64,000 nt of DNA. Source: PALSA-607 sp036501485. GTDB lineage: Bacteria; Actinomycetota; Actinomycetes; Acidothermales; Acidothermaceae. Below are positions 16,568 through 23,896 of the stretch, one piece after another (positions within the stretch are counted from its first letter, which is position 1; each line of letters begins with the position of its first letter). The stretch spans positions 1 to 64,000 of the forward strand of contig DASYAG010000126.1 of NCBI GenBank assembly GCA_036501485.1. Reading direction: 5' to 3'. The notes under the pieces were generated by a model, which was not told the DNA's origin, searched no databases, and worked only from the letters and a program-made list of their open reading frames with translations. A program made the translations under genes and the position numbers.

Positions 16568-16664
16568 CGTCCAGAAATCTAGGTAGTACCTACGCCTCAT
16601 CTGAGGAGGTCTCCCGATGCCCGACCTAGCTCCTTACGAGCACCTTGGACTCAAGGCGATCACC
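16568..16664 (+). promoter_or_regulatory. Conserved leader element, copy 2
   Basis: Inverted near-copy (93 of 97) of 13374-13470. It holds the TAGGTA-G-TACCTA palindrome (16580-16592), CCTCA-TC-TGAGG hairpin, GAGGAGG, an ATG at 16617 and hairpins GCTC-CTTAC-GAGC and CCTTG-GACT-CAAGG, and ends 31 bases before the downstream gene. The rest of the 383-base gap 16314-16695 (leader of the large surface protein gene) shows only a small GGGC-AACGC-GCCC hairpin next to that gene and no further ORF. Confidence 0.85.
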
Positions 16665-16695
16665 ACCGGGGCGATCGAGGTGAAAGGGGAACGTC

Positions 16696-17187
16696 ATGAG
16701 CACCACCACAGTCTTCGGTCAGGTCGGCACCGACCAGTCCTCGACCCACAACAAGCGCAACGCCGTCATCGTCTTCACCGTCATCGCCCTCTTCGCGCTG
16801 TCCTTCTTCCTCGGCCGGGCGACCGCCACCAGCCACGTCAGCTCCACTGCCCAGCTCGCGACCCACGCCCAGCTCAGCCCGGCCGACCGCGCCATCGTCG
16901 CGAACGAAGTCGCACCACTGAGCAACACCGTCGCCACGCAGCTCAGCCCGGCCGACCGCGCGATCGTCGCCGGTGAGGTCGCCTCCCTGAACGGCACCGT
17001 CACCACCGAGAAGATGAGCCCCGCGAACCGTGCCGAGATCACCAACGACGCTGCGGCACTCAGCAACACTGGCACGCAGCTCAGCGCAGCCGACCGCGCC
17101 ATCGTCGCGGACGACGCACCAGCCGCACCGGTCACCCCGCTCAGCCAGGCCAACACCACGTCGTGCATCGCCGGCCAGCCCTGCTAG
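16696..17187 (+). CDS. Small anchored protein with about 23-residue repeats
   Basis: 163 residues. Polar N-terminus, one hydrophobic segment (about 22-42, IVFTVIALFALSFFLGR), then four repeats starting LSPADRAIVA or a variant (residues about 60, 82, 105, 128), and a short tail with two Cys. No family recognised. The repeat core S[AP]A[DN]RA.[IV] resembles the core of the 12974 protein, and the 97-base leaders are nearly identical, so the two are probably ancient paralogues whose bodies have diverged faster than their leaders. GGGGAA serves as ribosome site about 8 bases before the ATG. The next gene, a LuxR-type regulator, starts 53 bases downstream. Confidence 0.7.
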   Translation: MSTTTVFGQVGTDQSSTHNKRNAVIVFTVIALFALSFFLGRATATSHVSSTAQLATHAQLSPADRAIVANEVAPLSNTVATQLSPADRAIVAGEVASLNGTVTTEKMSPANRAEITNDAAALSNTGTQLSAADRAIVADDAPAAPVTPLSQANTTSCIAGQPC

Positions 17188-17240
17188 TGACTGCCACGGA
17201 TGCCGCGCCCGCAGTAACCTCGACTCCGTCGAGGCGGCGC

Positions 17241-20219
17241 ATGGGGACGGGTGAAGCTGTGGGGGGTCGGGTCTCGTCCGCACAGTTCGTCGGCCGCACC
17301 GAGCAGCTCGCACTTCTGGGTGCAGCCTTCGAACAAGTAAGTAACGGCCGGACGACGACGGTGCTCATCGGCGGAGACGCCGGGGTCGGCAAGACGCGGC
17401 TCGTCGAGGAGTTCAGCTCTATCGCCCGCGACAGCGATGCACGCGTCGCCACCGGCGTGTGCGTACCGACTGACAGCGGCGGACTCCCCTACGCACCGAT
17501 CGTCGGCATCGTGCGCGACGTGCTCAGCCAGCTCACTTCACCGAACGCCGAGGTCGTTGGCCCGGTCACCCGTGGACTCGGCATCGACGCCTCGGGCAAA
17601 GTTCTGCCGGTCGACGAGTTCGCGAAGACCCGCCTGTTCGAATCGATCCTCACCTTCGTTACCAGGACCGCAATCGAGACGCCGGTCGTCCTCGTGTTCG
17701 AAGACATGCACTGGGCCGACTCTGCAAGCGCCGAACTGCTCGGCTATCTGGTGCGCAACCTCACCGATGCCAAGGCACTCATCGTCGTTACTTACCGGGC
17801 CGAAGAAGTTCTGCGTGATCACCCACTGCATGGCTGGCTCACGGAACTCAGCCGGCATCCGCGCACCACGCAACTGCGTCTCGGCGGGCTCGACCGCGAC
17901 GAAACCGCGGCACTGATCGGTGCGATCCTCGGCCAGCAACCGAATTGGGCGCTCGCCGACGGAGTCTGGGCTCGGTCGCAAGGCAACCCGTTCTTCGCCG
18001 AGGAGCTCATCGCCGCCCGCGATGACGCGTCGTTGTCGCCGGAACTGCAGGGCGTGATTCTCGGCCGGGTCGAGGCTCTTGCGAAGCCGACGCAGCAAGT
18101 GCTTCGGGCTATTGCTACCGCGGGGACGACGGTCACTGACCGTCTCGTGACTGCCCTCGCCGTCCTCGATTCTGAAGCTCTTGAGCTTGCTCTGGCCGAG
18201 GCTGTCGACCGGCAGATCCTTGTCGTCGACGCCGGCGTAGGGGGCTACCGCTTCCGGCATGCGTTGCTGCGCGAGGCCGTCTACGCAGCAATGCTGCCTG
18301 GCGAGGCACGTCGGCTGCATCGCACTCTCGCGATGGTCCTCACCGCGGATCCATCGCTCGGCGCATCGGGACCGGGATATCGAGTCGCCGAACTCGCGGG
18401 CCATTGGTGGGCGGCCGGCGAATGGCCAGAAGCATTCACTACGTCGCTCGCGGCTGCCGATGCAGCTGAAGCCGTGTGGGCGTTCCCCGAAGCCCTCGCC
18501 CATCTCGAGCATGCGTTGTCTGCGCTTGACCGAGTGCCGAGCGGAGCGACTGCGGACCGCGTGGCGTTGCTCGCCAAGGTGTCGGAAGTCGCGCACATGG
18601 CTGGCGCTGGGCAGCGCGCCGCCGAGTTGGCACAGGCAGCCATCGATGGTTGCGACGCCGCCAACGATCCGTTCAGTGCCGCGCGGTATTACACGTTGCT
18701 CGGCCGCAATCAGTGGGCACTCGGCGAACAGCAAACAGCTTTTGACGCCTATCGCCAAGCCGCGTCGCTGTTGCCCAAAGACCCGCCGTCCGACGAGCTC
18801 GCACGGATCCTCGCCGAAGAGGCTCGGTGGCTGATGCTCGTCGCGCGCTACGTCGAGTCCGAAGCCCTGTGTCACGAGGCCATCGCAGTCGCTCGGGCGG
18901 TCGGTGCACGCGCTGTTCAGGGACACGCCACGAATACGTTGGGGGTCTGCCGGGCCGATCTCGGACATCCCGACGAGGGCATTGAGTTGCTGCGAACCGC
19001 ACTCGGCATCGCGCTTGAAGCAGGCAGCGCATGGGATATCGATCGGGCCTACATCAACCTCGGCCATGTGCTCACGGATTGGGGCGAACTCGAGGCGGCT
19101 GTCGACCTCGTGGCGGAGAGTCGTGTGGCCGGCGAACAACGCGGCTTCCCCAGATTGAACGGGTCTGTCATCAACGCAGTGTGGGGGCTCGTTCGACTTA
19201 GCCGCTACGAGGAAGCCGAAGCGATGCTGGCGAACTGGGGACGCAGAGGAGTCGGCACGACTGACATTGCACCACAACTGGTGCCAGCGATGATCGCGAT
19301 CCGCCGCGGTCGATTAGACGAAGCTGCACAATTGCTCGCCGATGCCGAGCGGTCGAGTATCAACCTCGACGACGTTCAGACCCGTGGCCAGATGTACATC
19401 GAGGCCGCGGAGTTAGCTATCGAGCGCGACTTACCCGACGAAGCCTACACAGCCATCGAACATGCGTTGGTCCTCGTCACGGCGACCGACGACGCATCGC
19501 GTCGCGCACACATGTGTGCGATCGGCACGCGCGCGCTCGCAGACGGCTTGGCTCTTAAACAAGCGAACGGCCAACGAGTCGCCACTTCGCTTGCGCTTGC
19601 TCAGGGAGCTGCCCTGGTCGTCGAGGCGAGCCGACTCGTTGACGGCGGAGCAGGTTTACGCCCACCGCAGGCAATGGCATGCATCGCGATGTGCGTTGCG
19701 GAGGAGTCTCGTCTGACCCGGTCCGAGCCGTCTTTGTGGGCCGCGGCCGTAGCGTCGTGGGAGGCTGCGCACGAGCCGTATCGCGCCGCATATTGCCAAT
19801 GGCGACAGGCCGAGGCGCTGCTAGGAAATCGAGTTGGACGTCGAGAAGCTGAGGCTTGTTTGCAAGCTGCGTTTGCGACGGCTTCGCGGATTGGCGCGGT
19901 CCCGTTGCGCACCCGCATCGAGCAGCTCGCTCAGCGAGCCCGCATCACGCTTGCTGACGCGGTCGTCTTGCCTTCGTCGCCGGCTACGGCGCTGGGTCTT
20001 ACTCCGCGCGAGCTCGAGATCTTGGCCCAGTTGGCTGACGGGATGACCGACCGTGAAATCGCCGAAGCACTGTTCATCAGCAAGAAGACCGCGAGTGTTC
20101 ACGTGTCGAACGTGCTGCACAAACTCGACGTCACCAACCGCGTCGAAGCCGGTCGAGTCGGCCAAGCCCACGGACTCGGCGGCGGCCGCGCGACACACGC
20201 ACCCGCCGCCGTCCGCTAA
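17241..20219 (+). CDS. LAL-type LuxR transcriptional regulator (AAA ATPase + TPR-like + LuxR HTH)
   Basis: 992 residues. An N-terminal AAA/NB-ARC-like ATPase with Walker A GGDAGVGKT (about 44-52) and Walker B LVFEDMHWAD near 153, a long helical TPR-like middle (about 400-880), and a C-terminal LuxR HTH (about 918-980: LTPRELEILAQLADGMTDRE...). These large activators bind ATP and an inducer before activating promoters. I chose ATG 17241 (GAGG 7 bases upstream); GTG 17187, overlapping the previous stop, is possible. Its position right after the repeat-protein gene makes the surface locus, especially the TAGGTA-G-TACCTA sites, its likely target, but this is not shown. Confidence 0.9.
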   Translation: MGTGEAVGGRVSSAQFVGRTEQLALLGAAFEQVSNGRTTTVLIGGDAGVGKTRLVEEFSSIARDSDARVATGVCVPTDSGGLPYAPIVGIVRDVLSQLTSPNAEVVGPVTRGLGIDASGKVLPVDEFAKTRLFESILTFVTRTAIETPVVLVFEDMHWADSASAELLGYLVRNLTDAKALIVVTYRAEEVLRDHPLHGWLTELSRHPRTTQLRLGGLDRDETAALIGAILGQQPNWALADGVWARSQGNPFFAEELIAARDDASLSPELQGVILGRVEALAKPTQQVLRAIATAGTTVTDRLVTALAVLDSEALELALAEAVDRQILVVDAGVGGYRFRHALLREAVYAAMLPGEARRLHRTLAMVLTADPSLGASGPGYRVAELAGHWWAAGEWPEAFTTSLAAADAAEAVWAFPEALAHLEHALSALDRVPSGATADRVALLAKVSEVAHMAGAGQRAAELAQAAIDGCDAANDPFSAARYYTLLGRNQWALGEQQTAFDAYRQAASLLPKDPPSDELARILAEEARWLMLVARYVESEALCHEAIAVARAVGARAVQGHATNTLGVCRADLGHPDEGIELLRTALGIALEAGSAWDIDRAYINLGHVLTDWGELEAAVDLVAESRVAGEQRGFPRLNGSVINAVWGLVRLSRYEEAEAMLANWGRRGVGTTDIAPQLVPAMIAIRRGRLDEAAQLLADAERSSINLDDVQTRGQMYIEAAELAIERDLPDEAYTAIEHALVLVTATDDASRRAHMCAIGTRALADGLALKQANGQRVATSLALAQGAALVVEASRLVDGGAGLRPPQAMACIAMCVAEESRLTRSEPSLWAAAVASWEAAHEPYRAAYCQWRQAEALLGNRVGRREAEACLQAAFATASRIGAVPLRTRIEQLAQRARITLADAVVLPSSPATALGLTPRELEILAQLADGMTDREIAEALFISKKTASVHVSNVLHKLDVTNRVEAGRVGQAHGLGGGRATHAPAAVR

Positions 20220-20242
20220 ACCCGCACCGCGATGATGGGTAC

Positions 20243-20500
20243 ATGGCGCAGCGGTCTTTGTTGTCGATCAAGTCCGAAGGGTCGATCCTGAGCATCGGTT
20301 CGCGAGGTTCGATTCTGTCCATCGGTTCGGTCGGTTCGATGCTCTCCATCGGCAGCATCGGGTCGTTCGCGTCGGCGTTCTCGATCGGCTCGTTCGCGAG
20401 CTTCGGCTCGATCATGTCGGCGGTATCGGACCGCTCGGTCATGTCATGGCGCGCAAGCCGCACCGTGATGTCAGGTGGCTCGGCGCACCGACACGCGTAA
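20243..20500 (+). CDS. Small SIGS-repeat protein
   Basis: 85 residues made largely of a six-residue periodicity: GSILSIGS, GSMLSIGS, GSFASAFSIGS, ending in a basic tail. The regular small-large alternation suggests a beta-solenoid-like or membrane-associated fold. Similar small Ser/Ile/Gly-repeat proteins occur in other actinobacteria without known function. The start ATG 20243 lies 23 bases after the regulator stop; the ribosome site is weak. The antisense frame is longer but is only its complement. Confidence 0.65.
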   Translation: MAQRSLLSIKSEGSILSIGSRGSILSIGSVGSMLSIGSIGSFASAFSIGSFASFGSIMSAVSDRSVMSWRASRTVMSGGSAHRHA

Positions 20501-20554
20501 GAGGGAGACGCGGACGGGGAAGATGGGGGCGATTCTCTTGAACGTTGCCATGAA

Positions 20555-20728
20555 CTACGAGCCTGCGTGCCCAGGCCATCCAATGCGGGCGGCCGTGTTC
20601 GACCCCTTCGATGAACGCTTGCCACAGCGCGTGCATTCGATCAACGTCGTGTCGAGGTCGTCGACGGTTTGGTCGTGGTAGACGTGCCAGTTGTGCAGTC
20701 CGATCCAGCACCTCAGTGGCTTCCTCAT
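20555..20728 (-). CDS. Small zinc-ribbon-like protein, 57 residues
   Basis: ATG at 20728 to TAG at 20555. The sequence begins MRKPLRCWIGLHNWHVY, then after an acidic linker carries ECTRCGK, giving a Cys plus His/Trp N-terminal knuckle and a CxxC pair. This layout (C-x-LGxHxW...C-x-x-CG) is seen in many short actinobacterial proteins of unknown role and probably binds one zinc. The pattern of residues, not just openness, supports it as real. The ribosome site is weak. It is convergent with the SIGS-repeat gene. Confidence 0.7.
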   Translation of the reverse strand: MRKPLRCWIGLHNWHVYHDQTVDDLDTTLIECTRCGKRSSKGSNTAARIGWPGHAGS

Positions 20729-20811
20729 CTTCGCACTGTATGCCCGTATTGCTCGGCTAGGAAGAACCTCAAGATGGACGTCGACCGGTGCGGCAATAGA
20801 TCAGGCAGCCC

Positions 20812-21579
20812 GTGCAACGCCGGCTAGCCGCCACGGCAGCTTCGCTGGCGGCCGTTGCAATCGCGGGCGGTGCAGTGTGGGCCGGTTTCGCGCTGTCGTC
20901 AGGGAAAACCACCCCGGAGGCCGCTGCAGCATCATCGACAAGCGCAACCGCCTCGCCCTTTAGCCCCATCGCCGCCGCATCGTCAGCCGTAGCTGCGCCG
21001 TCCAGCCCCGTCGCCCTCACCTCAACGGCAACTCCGTCGCCGCCGCCTGCAGTCGCTGTCTGCGATGCCGCAGACCTGCAATTCTCCAACCCATCGAACG
21101 CCATCTCCGGCGCGGAAGGCGAAACTGTCGCGATCGTCTTCCGCAACATTGGGTCGCAGCCTTGCTCGCTTACAGGCTGGCCCACGATCCGCACTCCGGG
21201 GCTTCATACCAAGGTGCAGTATTCGACGTCCACCGGTGCAGGATTCGAAGTCGCAGTCACCCGCTTGGTGCTGCAGCCACAGCAGACCGGCGCGACCGCG
21301 CTGGACATCTTTGGCATCCCGGGCGGCGATGGTTACGGCGAGCAATGTTTCGCCGCTGGCTCGTGGGCGGTCACTCTTCCCGGCAGCCACCAAACGACAT
21401 CCGTGTCGTGGCCGCAGTACCAGGGCGCGTGCCCCGGAGGGACGATTCTCGTCTCACCGTTCTACCTGGGTGATGCGGTCGAGATCGGCTTCGACTCCGC
21501 TGACCCATCCAGCATCCCCTGCTCGGACCGTTCGACAGCCCGCCCATGGTGTCGTGAGCGGGCTGCCGGTCGGCCTTAG
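20812..21579 (+). CDS. Exported DUF4232 protein
   Basis: 255 residues from a GTG. N-terminal signal/anchor (AATAASLAAVAIAGGAVWAG), a Ser/Ala/Pro-rich spacer to about 80, then a DUF4232 domain: paired Cys in AVCDAADLQF and SQPCSLTGWPTI with the ...VAIVFRNIG... strand, and further Cys in GEQCFAAGSW and YQGACPGG, likely two disulfides. DUF4232 proteins are common secreted or lipid-anchored actinobacterial proteins without assigned function. There is no lipobox Cys here. The gene overlaps the end of the convergent hemerythrin gene by 4 bases. Confidence 0.8.
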   Translation: MQRRLAATAASLAAVAIAGGAVWAGFALSSGKTTPEAAAASSTSATASPFSPIAAASSAVAAPSSPVALTSTATPSPPPAVAVCDAADLQFSNPSNAISGAEGETVAIVFRNIGSQPCSLTGWPTIRTPGLHTKVQYSTSTGAGFEVAVTRLVLQPQQTGATALDIFGIPGGDGYGEQCFAAGSWAVTLPGSHQTTSVSWPQYQGACPGGTILVSPFYLGDAVEIGFDSADPSSIPCSDRSTARPWCRERAAGRP

Positions 21580-22079
21580 GCAGTGACGGCGTCGTGCGCG
21601 CTCTTCTTCGCCTTAGGGTCACTCGGATCGGTCGGAGCCGTCTTCTTGAGTTCGAGTAGGCGCACGCCGATCTCGCTGAGCTGCGTCCTAGACAATCCTT
21701 CCCGCACCTTCGGGAACCAGTCCGTTTCTTCTTCTTCGACGTGATGCTCGACGTTCTCGATCAGCACCGTTGTCTTCGCGATGAAGTGGTCGTCGGCTGG
21801 AGACATCGTCGATAGCTCGAGGCACAGGACGTCGGCGACGTGGTGCTCCTCGTAGCTCTCGAGCACGTCGTCCTCGAGGTCAGGCAGCAGTTTGCGGACC
21901 TCGGGGTACATGATTTCGTTCTCGATGAACGTGTGCCGGGTCAGTTCGGCAATGATCTGCGTAACGAGTGCGCCCCGAGTTTGGGGAGTCCCGTTCTTCG
22001 CTGCTTTTTCGAAGGCCCTGAACAGCTTCTTGACTGCCTTGTGGTCATCTTTGAGGACGACGATGGCATCGGTGGACAT
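21576..22079 (-). CDS. Hemerythrin HHE domain protein
   Basis: 167 residues from ATG 22079 (GGAGAG 8 bases upstream; a longer frame to 22223 crosses the promoter). Four-helix hemerythrin fold with diiron ligands in order: LKDDHKAV (His near 14), TRHTFIENEIMYPEV (His, Glu), EEHHVADV and ENVEHHVEEEE (His, Glu near 125). Such cytosolic proteins bind O2, NO or peroxide-derived species. A GTTT-N15-GGGTAT promoter lies about 60 bases upstream, so stress-sigma control is likely. The C-terminus is Lys-rich. Confidence 0.9.
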   Translation of the reverse strand: MSTDAIVVLKDDHKAVKKLFRAFEKAAKNGTPQTRGALVTQIIAELTRHTFIENEIMYPEVRKLLPDLEDDVLESYEEHHVADVLCLELSTMSPADDHFIAKTTVLIENVEHHVEEEETDWFPKVREGLSRTQLSEIGVRLLELKKTAPTDPSDPKAKKSAHDAVTA

Positions 22080-22136
22080 GACGAGCACTCTCCAGGGTGG
22101 GTCGAATCGCACCGGCGGCTGCCGGTCCCGCGACGG

Positions 22137-22161
22137 ATACCCGGAGTGACGTACCCGAAAC
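22137..22161 (-). promoter_or_regulatory. SigB/SigF-type promoter of the hemerythrin gene
   Basis: Read on the minus strand: GTTT (22161-22158), 15 bases, GGGTAT (22142-22137), an exact match to both stress-sigma hexamers, about 58 bases before the hemerythrin ATG. Confidence 0.7.
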
Positions 22162-22330
22162 GGCCGGGTGCAGGGAGATCTAGTGTCGCGGCTCGCACTT
22201 AGCCAAGCCGGTGTACGCGACATCGAAGCCCTTGCTCAGGGTCGACTCGAACTCGCGCATGCCTCTGCCATCGGCTTCTGACTTAGAACTGTCAGCACAC
22301 CAGCATCGTCGGGTTGCTAGCCTGCGGCGG

Positions 22331-23029
22331 GTGAGCGACGCGGTCGAGAATGAGGACCTTCGGGTACAGCGATTGCTGCTGGCCCAGGCCAATGCGGTCG
22401 AGTTGTTCGACCAGGTCCGCGAACGCGAGCTCATCGCGGCGGGCGTGACCGAACGAGGCGCCAGCGACGCCATTCGCGATCTGGCTGCTGACCTGTTCGG
22501 GGTCGATCGGTATTGGCACAAGCGAATCGTGCGAGCGGGCCCGAACACGCTTGAGCCGTATCGCGAGAATCCGCCCGATCGCGTCATTGAGGCCGACGAC
22601 ATCGTGTTCTGCGACTTCGGCCCGATTTTCGAGGAATGGGAAGCCGACTTCGGTCGCACGTTCGTCCTCGGCGACGATCCGCACAAGGTCGCGATACGCG
22701 ATGCGTTACCTGTCGTTTGGGACGCGGGCCGCGACTACTACCACGCCCATCCCGACGTCACAGGCGAGCAGCTGTTCGCCGAGGTCGTGCGGCTTTCGCA
22801 AGAGGCCGGGTGGGAGTTCGGCGGGCCGATCGCAGGGCATCTGATCGGTCAGTTCCCGCACGAGAAAATCGCCGGTGACGACATCGAGCTGTACATCACG
22901 CCGGGCTCGGACAAGCCGATGCGGCGAACCGACCGCACCGGCCAGCCGTGCCACTGGATCCTCGAGGTTCACCTCGTCGACCCGCAGCGGCAGATCGGTG
23001 CCTTCTACGAAGAACTGCTAGACCTGTAA
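22331..23029 (+). CDS. M24-family (creatinase/Xaa-Pro aminopeptidase fold) protein
   Basis: 232 residues from GTG 22331 (VSDAVENEDLRVQRL); the open frame extends to 22211 but that part is not like the family. Pita-bread fold with likely metal-site residues in DIVFCDFGP (about 100), EADFGRTF (about 115), the GHLIGQFPH His (about 178-186) and ILEVHLVD (about 218). Family members are aminopeptidases or amidinohydrolases; whether all five ligands are kept is uncertain. It is divergent from the hemerythrin gene. Confidence 0.8.
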   Translation: MSDAVENEDLRVQRLLLAQANAVELFDQVRERELIAAGVTERGASDAIRDLAADLFGVDRYWHKRIVRAGPNTLEPYRENPPDRVIEADDIVFCDFGPIFEEWEADFGRTFVLGDDPHKVAIRDALPVVWDAGRDYYHAHPDVTGEQLFAEVVRLSQEAGWEFGGPIAGHLIGQFPHEKIAGDDIELYITPGSDKPMRRTDRTGQPCHWILEVHLVDPQRQIGAFYEELLDL

Positions 23030-23047
23030 ATCGGACGGCGGGGCAAG

Positions 23048-23722
23048 TCAGCCGATTGGCGCGCTGCTCGCGGTCGGTACGACCGGAGCCACGCCGGCGT
23101 AGAGCCGCACGGCTTGCCAGCAGTACCAGGCGGCAACGCTGCGGTACGGCCGGAACGGTTCGCCGAGCAACTCAAGTTGCTTGGGCGTCGGAGTCGGGAC
23201 TTTCCACGCGAGTCCGTATCCCTTGCGGACGGCCAGGTCGCCGACTGGCCACACGTCGAGACGACGTAGCTGGAACATCAAGAACATCTGCGCCGACCAT
23301 CTCCCGATGCCTTTCACAGTCGATAGCCGGACGATCAACTCTTCGTCATCGATCCGAGCGGCGCGGCGCGGGTCGATCACGACAGTGCCATCGAGGGTTT
23401 TGGCCGCGAGGTCTTGGATCGACTCAACTTTGCGCCCCGACAGCCCAACCGCCCGCAGCGTCTCGCTCGACGTTCGCAGCACCGCTTCTGGCGAGACGTC
23501 ATCGCCGAGCGCCGTGATGAGCCGACCATGGATCGCGCGCGCGGCGGCTCCCGCGAGCTGTTGATAGACGATCGAGCGCACCAGCGTCGCGAAGTGAGTC
23601 TCGCCCGCGGGGGGCACCTTCGGCAGACCCGTTTGAGCAACGAGTTCGGCAATCACTGGATCCCGCTCGGCCAGGATGATCGCGCCTTGCCGATACGTGG
23701 CCTTGCGGCCGGCGACCGCCAC
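23048..23722 (-). CDS. DNA-3-methyladenine glycosylase II-type HhH-GPD protein
   Basis: 224 residues, the short AlkA/MPG-II form lacking the N-terminal TBP-like domain of E. coli AlkA. The helix-hairpin-helix STVKGIGRWSAQMF (about 133-147) is followed by the catalytic Asp in WPVGDLAVRKGY (about 160). It removes alkylated purines to start base-excision repair. No FeS cluster cysteines are present, unlike Nth/MutY. It is convergent with the M24 gene and separated from the next gene by 174 bases that hold the operator at 23837-23880. Confidence 0.92.
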   Translation of the reverse strand: MAVAGRKATYRQGAIILAERDPVIAELVAQTGLPKVPPAGETHFATLVRSIVYQQLAGAAARAIHGRLITALGDDVSPEAVLRTSSETLRAVGLSGRKVESIQDLAAKTLDGTVVIDPRRAARIDDEELIVRLSTVKGIGRWSAQMFLMFQLRRLDVWPVGDLAVRKGYGLAWKVPTPTPKQLELLGEPFRPYRSVAAWYCWQAVRLYAGVAPVVPTASSAPIG

Positions 23723-23836
23723 GTTCGTCTCACCTCAACAGAGCAAGTCGGCTGTGCCTGAGTAGCCAATCATCAACAGGTCGAACGGAAGACGTTCGAG
23801 TGGCCCCGGCGGATGTGTCGGGATGGTGTTGACAGG

Positions 23837-23880
23837 GTTGGCTAAGTAGATTAGCTTTTTACCTAATGCGCTAAGCCAAC
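23837..23880. promoter_or_regulatory. 44-bp dyad operator upstream of hydrolase/TetR operon
   Basis: Exact two-fold symmetry: outer arms GTTGGCT/AGCCAAC, inner arms ATTAG/CTAAT, plus matching AG/CT between them, 15 of 22 half-site positions paired. It ends 16 bases before the hydrolase ATG and is AT-rich compared with its surroundings, typical of an autoregulatory TetR site. Confidence 0.75.
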
Positions 23881-23896
23881 TCTCTCGGAGGAAGTC

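Noticed and set aside
17538..19277. Long minus-strand frame (579 codons) opposite the LAL regulator
   Set aside because: It is antisense to a clear Walker/TPR/LuxR protein and has low-complexity His/Arg-rich composition typical of GC-rich antisense frames.
20236..20241. GGGTAC as a stress promoter -10 for the SIGS-repeat gene
   Set aside because: No GTTT at 14-17 bases upstream and it lies 1 base before the ATG.
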